From contig DATNIT010000313.1 of assembly GCA_035604335.1 (NCBI GenBank), positions 1 through 64,000 of the forward strand: DNA of 64,000 bases, given 5' to 3'. A program made the translations under genes and the position numbers. Below, piece by piece: positions 35,363-44,034 of this stretch (positions are counted from its first letter, which is position 1; each line of letters begins with the position of its first letter). The notes under the pieces were generated by a model. The model saw only the letters and a program-made list of their open reading frames with translations. It had not been told where the DNA came from and ran no database searches. The stretch is from DASZHJ01 sp035604335. Lineage in GTDB: Bacteria > Pseudomonadota > Alphaproteobacteria > ATCC43930 > CGMCC-115725.

Positions 35363-36427
35363 ATGGGCCCCATGAAGAGCTACGACGTCGTCGAATTTCG
35401 CGCTCCCTTGCAGCTGATCGAGCGGCCGACGCCCAAGCCCGAGGGCACTGAGGTCTTGGTGCGCACCCTCGCGGCCGGCGTCTGCCACAGCGACCTCCAC
35501 ATCTGGGAAGGCGAGTACGACCTCGGCGGCGGCAAGAAGCTCAACGTCAGGGAGCGCGGCATGACGCCGCCCTTCACCATGGGCCACGAGATCGTGGGCG
35601 AGGTGGTGGCGCTCGGACCCGAAGCCGAGGGCGTCCGAATCGGCGACCGACGCGTCGTGCATCCCTGGATCGGTTGCGGCACCTGCGTCGTCTGCCGCAA
35701 GGGCGAGGAGCAGCTCTGCCTCAAGCCGCGCTTCCTCGGCGTGCATAAGCCCGGCGGCTACAGCGATCACGTGCTGGTGCCGCATCCGCGCTACCTCGTC
35801 GACTTCGGGGGCCTGACGCCCGAGCAGGCGGCGCCTTATGCGTGCTCGGGCGTGACCACCTATGGCGCGCTCAAGAAGATCGATCCGGCGGTTCGCGCGA
35901 GCGAGCCCGTGATTCTGATAGGCGCCGGCGGCCTCGGCCTGATGGCGATCACCATCCTGAAGGCAATGGGCGGCCACGGCGCGATCTCCGTCGACATCGA
36001 GGGCCGGAAGCGCGAGGCCGCGCTCAGGACGGGCGCGCTCGCCGCCATCGACGGCGCGGCTCCCGATGCGGCGAAACAGATTCAGGCGGCGACCAAGGGC
36101 GGCGCCTACGGCGTGATCGACTTCGTGGGCTCCGGGGCCACCGCGCGGCTCGGCATCGACTGCCTCGCGAAGGGTGGCCGCTACATCATCGTGGGCCTGT
36201 TCGGCGGCGACATAACGCTCTCGACGCTGTTCCTGCCGTGGCGCGCGATCGCGATCCAAGGCTCCTATGTCGGCAGCCTCGGCGAGCTCAAGGAACTCAT
36301 GACGCTGGTGAAGGCCGGCAAAGTGCCGCCGGTCCCGGTGACGCGTCATCCGCTCCACGAGGCCAGCGCCACGCTCGAGAAGCTGCGCAGGGGCGAGGTG
36401 ATCGGCCGCGCGGTACTGACGCCGTAA
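35363..36427 (+). CDS. Zinc-dependent alcohol dehydrogenase
   Basis: A 354-residue medium-chain dehydrogenase. The catalytic zinc site (Cys in AAGVCHSDLHIWEG and His in MGHEIVGEV), the four-cysteine structural zinc loop CGTCVVCRKGEEQLC and the Rossmann motif GAGGLGLMAITIL are all present. It should oxidise a primary or secondary alcohol or reduce the aldehyde with NAD(P). The ATG at 35363 has AGGAAAGG immediately upstream; a second ATG is nine bases on. Substrate unknown. Confidence 0.9.
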   Translation: MGPMKSYDVVEFRAPLQLIERPTPKPEGTEVLVRTLAAGVCHSDLHIWEGEYDLGGGKKLNVRERGMTPPFTMGHEIVGEVVALGPEAEGVRIGDRRVVHPWIGCGTCVVCRKGEEQLCLKPRFLGVHKPGGYSDHVLVPHPRYLVDFGGLTPEQAAPYACSGVTTYGALKKIDPAVRASEPVILIGAGGLGLMAITILKAMGGHGAISVDIEGRKREAALRTGALAAIDGAAPDAAKQIQAATKGGAYGVIDFVGSGATARLGIDCLAKGGRYIIVGLFGGDITLSTLFLPWRAIAIQGSYVGSLGELKELMTLVKAGKVPPVPVTRHPLHEASATLEKLRRGEVIGRAVLTP

Positions 36428-36437
36428 GCCCCGGCCT

Positions 36438-37664
36438 TCAGCCCGCCGCGGGCCGGAACCGCACCGGCAACGACTTGACGCCGCGGAGCACGAAGCTGTC
36501 GCTCCATTCCGGCGTCTCGGTCGCGAGCGCGAGCTGCGGGAGCCGCTCAACCAGGGCCTTGACCGCGATCTGACCCTCGAGCCGCGCAAGGGGCGCACCC
36601 AGGCAAAAATGGGCGCCGAACCCGAAGGAGATGTGCCGGGTGTCGCCGCGCGTCAAGTCGAAGCGATTGGGCTCGGCGAACACCTGGGGATCCCGGTTCG
36701 CGGCATTCAGCAGCGCGAAGACCCGGTCGCCCGTCCCGACGATCGGGCTCGCCTCGTCGAGGCGCACGTCCTCGAGCGCGATCCGGGTCATCGCCTGGGT
36801 GGGACCGTCGTAGCGCAGCATCTCCTCGACCGCGCTGGCGGCCAGACCGCGGTGGTGGCGGAGCGCGGCCAAGGCCTCGGGGTGCCTCAGCAGCGCCAGC
36901 ATGCCGTTCCCCACCAGGTTCGTGGTGGTCTCGTGGCCCGCGAAGAGCAGCAGGATGCAGCTCGCGACCAGCTCGTCCTCGCTGAAGCCGGAGCCCGACT
37001 CCTCAGCGGCGAGCAGCGCGCTCAGGATGTCGTCCCTCGGATGCCTGCGGTGATCGGCGATGATCTCGCGGAAATAGGCGGACATTTCGCGCACGCCCCG
37101 CTCGCCGCGCTCGCGCTTGTCGGGCGTCGCGAGCGCGCTGCCGACGAAGGCTGCGATCTCGTCCGACCAGGTCTTGAAGCGGTCGAGATCCTCGATCGGC
37201 ACGCCGATCATGCCGGCAATCACGCTCGCGGGCAGCGGATAGGCGAAACCGGCGATCAGGTCCACCTCGCCGCGCGCGGCCACGCGCGTGATGAGATGCG
37301 TCACGATGCGCTCGATCATCGGGCGCAGCGCCATCACCGCCCGCGGCGTGAACGCCTTGTTGAGGAGCCCGCGCCTGCGGGTGTGCGCGGGCGGGTCGTT
37401 GAACACCGCCCATTGGCCGAGCGTCTTCAGGAGCTCGGCGACTTGCGTCCGCGCATCGGGCTGCAGATGATCGCGGAACGGCGTGATCCGGTCGGCGCTG
37501 AAGCGAGGGTCGTTCAGCACCTGGCGCACGTCGCGATAGCGCGTCAGCACCCAGCCGCCGAGCACGTCGCTCCAATGCACGGGGTCGCGCTCGCGCAGCT
37601 CGGCGAAGATCGGGAACGGATTTGCGATGATCTCGGGGCGGCGCGGATCGTAGTCGACGCTCAC
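36438..37664 (-). CDS. Cytochrome P450
   Basis: A 408-residue soluble class I bacterial P450. The I-helix oxygen motif AGHETT is at 242-247, the K-helix ExxR at 281-284, and the heme loop FGFGAHFCLG at 347-356 with axial Cys354. No ferredoxin or reductase is adjacent, so electrons must come from elsewhere. It is the last gene of a minus-strand run with two SGNH proteins and OpgC, 13 bp downstream of the first; whether they share function is unclear. The substrate is unknown. Confidence 0.95.
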   Translation of the reverse strand: MSVDYDPRRPEIIANPFPIFAELRERDPVHWSDVLGGWVLTRYRDVRQVLNDPRFSADRITPFRDHLQPDARTQVAELLKTLGQWAVFNDPPAHTRRRGLLNKAFTPRAVMALRPMIERIVTHLITRVAARGEVDLIAGFAYPLPASVIAGMIGVPIEDLDRFKTWSDEIAAFVGSALATPDKRERGERGVREMSAYFREIIADHRRHPRDDILSALLAAEESGSGFSEDELVASCILLLFAGHETTTNLVGNGMLALLRHPEALAALRHHRGLAASAVEEMLRYDGPTQAMTRIALEDVRLDEASPIVGTGDRVFALLNAANRDPQVFAEPNRFDLTRGDTRHISFGFGAHFCLGAPLARLEGQIAVKALVERLPQLALATETPEWSDSFVLRGVKSLPVRFRPAAG

Positions 37665-37677
37665 GCTCGCGCGCCCG

Positions 37678-38454
37678 TCAGCGAGCCGCCGTCGCGATGC
37701 CGTCGGCCAGCAGCCGCGCGAGACAGCCGTAGCTGCGGTCGTTCATGTGCAGGCGGTCGTCCGCGAGCGCCGCGCGCACGGGCATCACGCCGGTCTCGTC
37801 CCAAGACTGCATGACCTGGAACCGGCGGAACACCGGCACGCCCTCGGCGATGCCGACCGCCGCGATCGCGTGGAGCATGTCATGGTAGCTCTCGTGCGCC
37901 AGAACCTCGGGCGCGTACTGGACATCCATCAGGATGACGTCGATGCCGGCCGCCTTGAGCCGCTGGACGCCCTCGCGCAGGATCGCCGCGTCGGCGGCGG
38001 CGTCATCGTCGTGCAGGACGTCGTTGGTGCCGACTTGCCAAACCACGAGATCGGGGTGCACCTCGATGGCGTCGCGCTCGATCCGGCTCAGCATGGCACC
38101 CATGGCGTCTCCGCCGACGCCGCGATTGAGCACGCGCACCTCGGCACCAAGACGCTGCCGGAGCTCGACGGCGAGCCGGCTCGGATAGTTGTTCTCGGGC
38201 CGCGTGGCGCCCACGCCCTCGGTCGAGGACGAGCCGAAAGCCACGATCGTGACGGGCTCACCGGCCTCGAGGCTCGCGTCCACATGCGGCAGAGAGGCCG
38301 TGAAGCTCGCCACCCCGCCCGAGGCGTGGCAGCGATCCGTTGCAGCGGCGCCGCGCTCGGCCCAGGGCGCGGCGGCGGCGGCCAGCACGAGCGCCATCGC
38401 CCAGAGCAGCACATGTCGTCGGCGGAGAAACAGCCGTGGCAGAGGAAAGCTCAT
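37678..38454 (-). CDS. Exported SGNH/GDSL hydrolase (complete catalytic set)
   Basis: A 258-residue protein with an N-terminal signal anchor (about 13-37, with RRRHVLLWAMALVLAAAAAP). The SGNH blocks are complete: I AFGSSSTEG (nucleophile Ser), II VGGDAMGAM, III VGTNDVL (GxND) and V DDRLHMND (D-x-x-H). Such enzymes add or remove acyl groups on periplasmic glycans. Its start overlaps the stop of its paralogue (ATGA), so the pair is co-translated, downstream of an OpgC-like acyltransferase. A role in acylating or deacylating glucans is inferred from this. Confidence 0.85.
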   Translation of the reverse strand: MSFPLPRLFLRRRHVLLWAMALVLAAAAAPWAERGAAATDRCHASGGVASFTASLPHVDASLEAGEPVTIVAFGSSSTEGVGATRPENNYPSRLAVELRQRLGAEVRVLNRGVGGDAMGAMLSRIERDAIEVHPDLVVWQVGTNDVLHDDDAAADAAILREGVQRLKAAGIDVILMDVQYAPEVLAHESYHDMLHAIAAVGIAEGVPVFRRFQVMQSWDETGVMPVRAALADDRLHMNDRSYGCLARLLADGIATAAR

Positions 38455-39197
38455 CGGGCGGCGTAGGCGATCGCATCGGCGAGGCGCTCGCCGAGACAAG
38501 TGTAGACCCTGGCTGCGAGCTGCCGCCGATCGCTCTTCGGCACGTCGGTGAAATTGAACACGCCAGCGTCGCTCCAATACTTCATGATGTCGTAGCGGCG
38601 GAAGACGTATGCACCCGTGAGGTCGCCAATCTGATGCAATCCATCGAGATAAGGCTGGAAATTGATGACCGAGGAGGTGTCCGGCGAATACTGCATATCG
38701 ATCAGCATCACGTCAATGCGACGATCGTGCAGCTGCGTGACGCCCGCCTGGAGGGTCGTGGTGAAATCGTCGCTATTGGTCGCGCGCACGGCGTCGGTGA
38801 CACCGACCTCCCAAAGCACCAAGGCGGGATTCGCGCCCAGCGCGTCGCGCTCCATGCGGGCGGCCATCTGATCCGCCGTCTCGCCCGCGACGCCCTTGTT
38901 GAGCACCGTGACAGTCACGCCGGGATAACGCCGCTGGAGCGCGAGCTCCAGTTGGTGCGGATAGGCCGCATCCCCGCCGCCGGCCGCGCGGCCCGTGGTG
39001 GAGGAACCGCCGATCACGACGACCACGATCGCTTGCTTGGCCTTGAGGCGCTCGGCGACCTGCGGGAATTGCGGGTCGTCTTGCACCAGCTCCGCCGACG
39101 CGTCGCATCCGCTCGCAGCCGGCACGCCCTGCGCCGAGGCCGGTGCGGGGAGCAGCGCGGCGAGGACAGCGAGATAGCGAAGATGCTTCAGTCCCAT
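38451..39197 (-). CDS. Exported SGNH-fold protein with altered catalytic blocks
   Basis: A 248-residue paralogue of the next gene, with a signal peptide (MGLKHLRYLAVLAALL ending APASA). Block I GGSSTTG and block II VAGETAD are present, but block III reads VGVTD rather than GxND and the terminal D-x-x-H is not found; the matching stretch is TDVPKSDRRQL. Shared stretches with the paralogue include IDVMLIDMQYSPD versus IDVILMDVQYAPE and similar C-termini. It may be a catalytically weak or non-enzymatic binding partner. It starts five bases after the OpgC stop. Confidence 0.78.
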   Translation of the reverse strand: MGLKHLRYLAVLAALLPAPASAQGVPAASGCDASAELVQDDPQFPQVAERLKAKQAIVVVVIGGSSTTGRAAGGGDAAYPHQLELALQRRYPGVTVTVLNKGVAGETADQMAARMERDALGANPALVLWEVGVTDAVRATNSDDFTTTLQAGVTQLHDRRIDVMLIDMQYSPDTSSVINFQPYLDGLHQIGDLTGAYVFRRYDIMKYWSDAGVFNFTDVPKSDRRQLAARVYTCLGERLADAIAYAAR

Positions 39198-39202
39198 AGC
39201 GG

Positions 39203-40357
39203 TCACTCGGCCGGGCCCGCAGCGGCCGCGGACGGCGGCGGGCGGCTGGCTTTCTTGTACCACGCAATGATGAAGGCCGCGGAAATCATCAGCAATATCC
39301 CGGCCGCGTTGACCAGGAGCTGCACCGAAAGCCGGTCGGTGACTTCCGCCAGCACGAAATGCCCGAGCACCGCGAGCAGGATGCCGAGACAGAAGATGTA
39401 AAGCGAGTTCTGGCCGCAGAGCACGATGGGCCGCGCCAGCGGGCCCGCCAGGAGCGACGAGTCGCGCGGCAGCACCGATACCACCAACACGGACAGCGCC
39501 AGGAAATCGACCAAGCGTACGGGCGACAAATTCGTCTTGTCGATCGCAGACCGCCACAACTCCTGGGCCAAGAGCGGCGGGAACGGATCGTAGAGCCAAT
39601 GGATGAGCCAGGTAATGCTGACGATTGCGCAGAAGGCGACGATAGCGGCCGCAAGCCACGGCATCCAGCGCCACTCCGGCAGTACGCGCCGGCCAAGCGC
39701 CTGGAGGTTTCCGCATACGGCTCCGATCACGAACAGGAACTGCCAAGCCAGCGGATTGAAGAACCACGGATGCTCGTCGGGATAGAGATGCAATGTCCAA
39801 CCCCAGCGCTGGACCGCAACGTATACCAGCGCCGACGGAACGAGGGCCCAAAGCGGGTGGCGCTGGATCAGCGCCATCGCCAGCGGGAAGCCCGCGAGCA
39901 TCACGATGTAGAGCGGCAGGATGTCCAGAAAGGTCGGCTGAAAGCGCAGCAGCAACGCCTCGATGATCGCGATGTGCGGCTGGGTCAGGAAATCGCCGAC
40001 CCCCATCTCCTCCGCGTACATCGGATTGTCCGCGGCGTTGAGCGTGTAGGAGACCTCGGCGGTGAAGATGACGAACAGGAAAACATGCGCAACATAGAGC
40101 TGCCAGACGCGCCGATACGTCTGCGCCGCCGAGAGCAGGAACCCGCGCTGACGAAGCACCGCGCCGTAGACGAGCGCCGCCGTGAATCCGGAAATGAAGA
40201 TGAAGGCCTCGGCCGCGTCCGAGAACGCCACCGAGCGCAACGTGAAATACGAGAGAACGTTGCCGGGTATGTGGTCGACGAAGATCAGAAATAGCGACAA
40301 TCCTCGAAAGAAATCGAGGCGCAGATCGCGCGGCGGCCGGGCGGCGGGCGCGGCCAT
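39203..40357 (-). CDS. OpgC-like membrane acyltransferase
   Basis: A 384-residue integral membrane protein with about ten helices. The first segment RDLRLDFFRGLSLFLIFVDHIPGN, followed by FSDAAEAFIFISGFTAALVYG, is the OpgC family signature. OpgC proteins succinylate osmoregulated periplasmic glucans, taking acyl groups across the membrane. Here it starts the OpgC / SGNH / SGNH set, an arrangement fitting transmembrane acyl transfer plus periplasmic attachment or editing. No opgG/opgH backbone genes are in the window. Confidence 0.88.
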   Translation of the reverse strand: MAAPAARPPRDLRLDFFRGLSLFLIFVDHIPGNVLSYFTLRSVAFSDAAEAFIFISGFTAALVYGAVLRQRGFLLSAAQTYRRVWQLYVAHVFLFVIFTAEVSYTLNAADNPMYAEEMGVGDFLTQPHIAIIEALLLRFQPTFLDILPLYIVMLAGFPLAMALIQRHPLWALVPSALVYVAVQRWGWTLHLYPDEHPWFFNPLAWQFLFVIGAVCGNLQALGRRVLPEWRWMPWLAAAIVAFCAIVSITWLIHWLYDPFPPLLAQELWRSAIDKTNLSPVRLVDFLALSVLVVSVLPRDSSLLAGPLARPIVLCGQNSLYIFCLGILLAVLGHFVLAEVTDRLSVQLLVNAAGILLMISAAFIIAWYKKASRPPPSAAAAGPAE

Positions 40358-40375
40358 GATCGCCGGCCCCGACGC

Positions 40376-41410
40376 TCAGCTCTGCGGCGCGGCCACGCGC
40401 ACCAGCTGCTTGCCTCGATTCTGGCCGGCGAGCAGCCCGATGAAGGCGCGCGGCGCCGCGGCGATGCCGTCCGCCACGTCTTCCTTGTACCGGATCTTGC
40501 CCTCGCGCAGCCATTGCGAGACGTCTCGGCGGAATTGCCCGGTTTGGTGCCGCCAATCCCAAACCAAAAAACCCTCCATGCGCGCGCGCTTGACCAGGAG
40601 CTGGCGGTTCCAGCGGATGCCGGTGTCGGGCGTCTCCAGCCGGTCGTAGAGCGAGATGCCACCGACGATGATGACACGGCCGTGCAGTGCCAGATTCGCA
40701 AGCGCGGCGTCGTGCACGACGCCGCCGACATTGTCGAAGAATACGTCGATACCCTTGGGCGCGAGCTCCGCCAGCTCCGCGCCGAGCGCGTCGCGATCCT
40801 TGCCCTTGTAGTCGATGGCCGCATCGAAGCCGAGCGTCTCCTTGACGTAGGCGATCTTGTCCGAGGCGCCGGCCGTGCCGATCACGCGGCAGCCTTTCAG
40901 CTTCGCGACCTGTCCGGCGACCTGCCCGACCGCGCCCGATGCCGCGGAGATCAGCACGGTGTCGCCGGCCTTCGGCTGCCCGACGCCCAGAAGCGCGCAA
41001 TAGGCAGTCTGGCCGGGCATGCCGAGCACGCCCAGGAAATAGGAGAGCGGCATGCCCTGGGGATCGATGCGCTCGACTTCGCCGCCCGGCAGGACCGCGT
41101 ATTGCTGCCATCCCGCGCGCGCCAACACCGTGTCGCCGGGCTTGAGCGATGCCGCGCGGGACGCCACGACCTCCGAGACCGTCTCGCCCGTCATGACCTC
41201 GCCGAGCTCGACCGGCTTGGCGTAGGACCGTGCGGCGCTCATGCGCCCGCGCATATAGGGATCGAGCGAGAGCCAGAGGGTGCGGAGGAGCACCTCGCCA
41301 TCCCCGGGCTCGGGAACTGCGGTGACGTCGATCTTGAAGTCGCTCTCTTGGACGCGCCGATTGACGGGGCGGTCGGCCAGGAGCACGCGGGTGTTGCTGA
41401 GAGCGGGCAT
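40376..41410 (-). CDS. Zinc-independent NADP-dependent oxidoreductase (medium-chain, LTD/CurA-like)
   Basis: A 344-residue MDR enzyme from the ATG at 41410. It has no zinc ligands. Diagnostic segments are LWLSLDPYMRGRMS, AASGAVGQVAGQVAKLKGCRVIGTAGASDK (NADP-binding) and FDNVGG. The group reduces the double bond of alkenals, enones or prostaglandin-like compounds. It lies 18 bp upstream of OpgC on the same strand and divergent from the nucleoside-importer operon. The natural substrate is unknown. Confidence 0.92.
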   Translation of the reverse strand: MPALSNTRVLLADRPVNRRVQESDFKIDVTAVPEPGDGEVLLRTLWLSLDPYMRGRMSAARSYAKPVELGEVMTGETVSEVVASRAASLKPGDTVLARAGWQQYAVLPGGEVERIDPQGMPLSYFLGVLGMPGQTAYCALLGVGQPKAGDTVLISAASGAVGQVAGQVAKLKGCRVIGTAGASDKIAYVKETLGFDAAIDYKGKDRDALGAELAELAPKGIDVFFDNVGGVVHDAALANLALHGRVIIVGGISLYDRLETPDTGIRWNRQLLVKRARMEGFLVWDWRHQTGQFRRDVSQWLREGKIRYKEDVADGIAAAPRAFIGLLAGQNRGKQLVRVAAPQS

Positions 41411-41533
41411 ATCGGCCTCCGGGACTGCGCTCGCGGCGGGGATCATAGCGGCGCCGCCGGTGCGCACGAAAGCCCTGCCCAGCGGTTTCAGATGCGCGTA
41501 GGATCGCAGGGATCGGGGTTGTCGGGGGGACGA

Positions 41534-42520
41534 ATGAGGGGAGCGATCGCCGCTCTCGCGCTGTGCGGAGCGCTCTGCGCCGGTGCAACCGCCGGTGCCG
41601 ACGAGATGTTTCTTCCCGCGATCGTCTACGACGTCGGCGGCAAGGCCGACCGGTCCTTCAACGAGGCCGCCTACCGGGGCGCGCAACGCTTCGCGACCGA
41701 GACGGGCATCGCGGTGCGCGAATTCGAGATCACGAACGAGACCCAGCGCGCTCAGGCCTTCGCCAATATGGCGCGGCGAGGCGCCAGCATCGTGGTCGGC
41801 GTGGGTTTCACCCAGAGGGCGGCTCTGGAGACGGTGGCGCAGCAATACCCCGGCAAGAAATTCACGCTGATCGACGCCACCAGCGAGCTGCCGAACGTGC
41901 AGTCGGTGGTGTTCCGCGAGCAGCAGGGCAGCTTCCTCGTCGGCGTGCTGGCGGCGCTCGCGTCCAAGACCCACAAGCTCGGCTTCGTGGGCGGCATGGA
42001 CATTCCGCTGATCCGCCGCTTCGCCGCGGGATACACCGCGGGCGCACGCTATGCGGACCCCGCGGTGGAGGTCCTCGTCAACATGACCGGCACCACGCCC
42101 GCGGCGTGGCAGGACCCCGCCCGCGGCGGCGAGCTCGCGCGCAGCCAATTCGACCGCGGCGCCGACGTCGTCTACGCCGCGGCGGGCTCGACCGGGCTCG
42201 GCGTCCTGCAGGCGGCAGCCGACGCGAAGAAGCTGGCCGTTGGCGTCGACTCCAATCAGGATTACCTGCACCCCGGCACCATGCTGACCTCCATGGTGAA
42301 GCGCGTCGATCTCGCGGTCTATCAGGCCTATCGCTCGGCTAAGGACGGCGGCTGGCAGGCGGGCATCCACAGCCTGGGCGTCGCCGAGGACGGCGTCGGC
42401 TATACCCTCGACGACTACAATGCGGCGCTGGTGACACCGGCGATGCGCGCCAAGGCGGATGCGGCGCGCGCCGATATCATCGCGGGCAAGATCGCCGTGC
42501 CGGACCAGCTCTCGCCGTGA
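41534..42520 (+). CDS. BMP-family nucleoside-binding protein of an ABC importer
   Basis: A 328-residue periplasmic binding protein (PF02608). Signal peptide at about 1-24, without a clear lipobox. The BMP marks GGKADRSFNEAAYRGAQRF, GVGFTQRAALETVA, GFVGGMDIPLIRRFAAGYTAGAR and VDSNQDYLHPGTMLTSMVKRVD are present. BMP/Med proteins bind purine nucleosides. The stop overlaps the ATPase start (GTGA). A G-rich ribosome site precedes the ATG at 41534. The downstream nucleoside phosphorylase supports the nucleoside assignment. Confidence 0.92.
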   Translation: MRGAIAALALCGALCAGATAGADEMFLPAIVYDVGGKADRSFNEAAYRGAQRFATETGIAVREFEITNETQRAQAFANMARRGASIVVGVGFTQRAALETVAQQYPGKKFTLIDATSELPNVQSVVFREQQGSFLVGVLAALASKTHKLGFVGGMDIPLIRRFAAGYTAGARYADPAVEVLVNMTGTTPAAWQDPARGGELARSQFDRGADVVYAAAGSTGLGVLQAAADAKKLAVGVDSNQDYLHPGTMLTSMVKRVDLAVYQAYRSAKDGGWQAGIHSLGVAEDGVGYTLDDYNAALVTPAMRAKADAARADIIAGKIAVPDQLSP

Positions 42521-44034
42521 GCGAGGCCGCCGCCGCGGTGGAGCTCCGCGGCATCGACAAACGCTTCGCCGCGGTACAGGCCAACCGCAAGGTTTCGCTG
42601 AGCCTGGCTCGTGGCACCATCCACGGCCTCATCGGCGAGAACGGCGCCGGGAAGTCGACGCTCGCCGGTATTCTCTACGGTTACCTCACTCCGGACGCCG
42701 GCGAGATCCGGATGGACGGCCGCCCGGTCGCGATCCGAAACCCGCGCGACGCGATGGCGGCCGGCATCGGCATGGTGCACCAGCACTTCATGCTGGTGGA
42801 CTCCATGACCGTGCTGGAGAACCTGGTGCTCGGGCAGGAGCGCGGCCTCACCCTTGCCCGAGGCGAAGCCGCCGCGCGCGCGACCCTTGCCAGCTTCGCC
42901 CGCGGCCACGACGCGCGGCTCGATCCCGATATGCGCGTCGAGGCGTTGCCCGTGGGCCTGAAGCAGCGAGTGGAGATCCTGAAGGCGCTGCATCGCGGCG
43001 CCGAGATCCTGATCCTGGACGAGCCCACCGCGGTGCTGACGCCGATCGAGGTGCGCGCGCTGTTCGACGAGCTGCGGGCGCTTGCGCGCGCGGGCAAGAC
43101 GATCTTGCTGGTGACACACAAGCTCAAGGAGGTGATGGCGATCACCGACGTTGTCACGGTCATGCGCCAGGGCGCCGTCGTCGGCCAATACGTGACCAAA
43201 AATACCAATCCCGCGGAGCTGGCGGCGCTGATGATCGGGCGAGCTCCGCACCCCCCGGCGAAGTCGCCCGCCGCCCCCGGTGCGCCGGTGCTGGCGGTCG
43301 AGGCGGTGACGCTCGTGGACCCCGACGGCATAAGACGCCTCGATGGCGTGAGCCTCTCGGTGCGAGCCGGGGAGATCGTGGGCGTCGCGGGCGTCGCCGG
43401 CAATGGGCAATCCGAGCTCATCGAGGCGCTGGTGGGCCTGCGGCCGGTGCGCGCCGGCACGATCCGGCTCGCGGGCATCGACGCGACCTCGCTCTCCGTC
43501 GCCGCGCGCCGACGCCTCGGCCTCGGTCATCTCGCGGAAGACCGGCTGCGCCTCGGAGCCATCGCGGCGTTCTCTGCGACCGAGAATGCACTGCTGGGGC
43601 GCCAGGGCGATGCCGGCTGCGCGCGATGGGGCCTGCTCCGCCGCACCGCCGTCCGCGACACGCTCGATCGTTGGATGCGGGCGTACGACATCCGCCCGCG
43701 CGATCCGGAGCAGCGTCTCACGCTGTTCTCCGGCGGCAATCAGCAGAAGCTGGTGGTGGCGCGCGAGCTGGAGCGCGGACCCGCCGTGCTCGTGGTGGGC
43801 CAGCCGACCCGCGGCATCGATGTCGGCGCGGCGGAGTCGATCCACGCCCGCTTGCTTGCGCTGAGGGCAGAGGGCGTCGGAATCCTGCTGATCTCGGCCG
43901 ATCTCGACGAGATCCGACTGCTCTCGGACCGGATCCTGGTGATGTGCGACGGCCGCATCGCGGGCGAAGTGACGACAGAGGCAGCCGACGAGCGCAGGCT
44001 CAGCCTGCTCATGGCGGGCAGCGAGGCCGCATGA
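42517..44034 (+). CDS. Nucleoside ABC importer ATPase with two ATP-binding domains
   Basis: A 505-residue protein with two fused nucleotide-binding domains, as in sugar/nucleoside ATPases (NupA, RbsA type). The first has Walker A GENGAGKST and ILILDEPTAVLTP with a degenerate signature. The second has the usual altered Walker A (GVAGNGQSEL), an intact LFSGGNQQKLVVARE signature and GQPTRGIDVGA. Starts at a GTG overlapping the binding-protein stop and ends overlapping the first permease (ATGA). Energises uptake of nucleosides. Confidence 0.95.
   Translation: MSEAAAAVELRGIDKRFAAVQANRKVSLSLARGTIHGLIGENGAGKSTLAGILYGYLTPDAGEIRMDGRPVAIRNPRDAMAAGIGMVHQHFMLVDSMTVLENLVLGQERGLTLARGEAAARATLASFARGHDARLDPDMRVEALPVGLKQRVEILKALHRGAEILILDEPTAVLTPIEVRALFDELRALARAGKTILLVTHKLKEVMAITDVVTVMRQGAVVGQYVTKNTNPAELAALMIGRAPHPPAKSPAAPGAPVLAVEAVTLVDPDGIRRLDGVSLSVRAGEIVGVAGVAGNGQSELIEALVGLRPVRAGTIRLAGIDATSLSVAARRRLGLGHLAEDRLRLGAIAAFSATENALLGRQGDAGCARWGLLRRTAVRDTLDRWMRAYDIRPRDPEQRLTLFSGGNQQKLVVARELERGPAVLVVGQPTRGIDVGAAESIHARLLALRAEGVGILLISADLDEIRLLSDRILVMCDGRIAGEVTTEAADERRLSLLMAGSEAA

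Noticed and set aside
34256..36598. A single 780-codon reading that includes the UDP-glucuronate epimerase.
   Set aside because: Only the part from the ATG at 35236 is the real gene; the N-terminal extension is antisense to the alcohol dehydrogenase.
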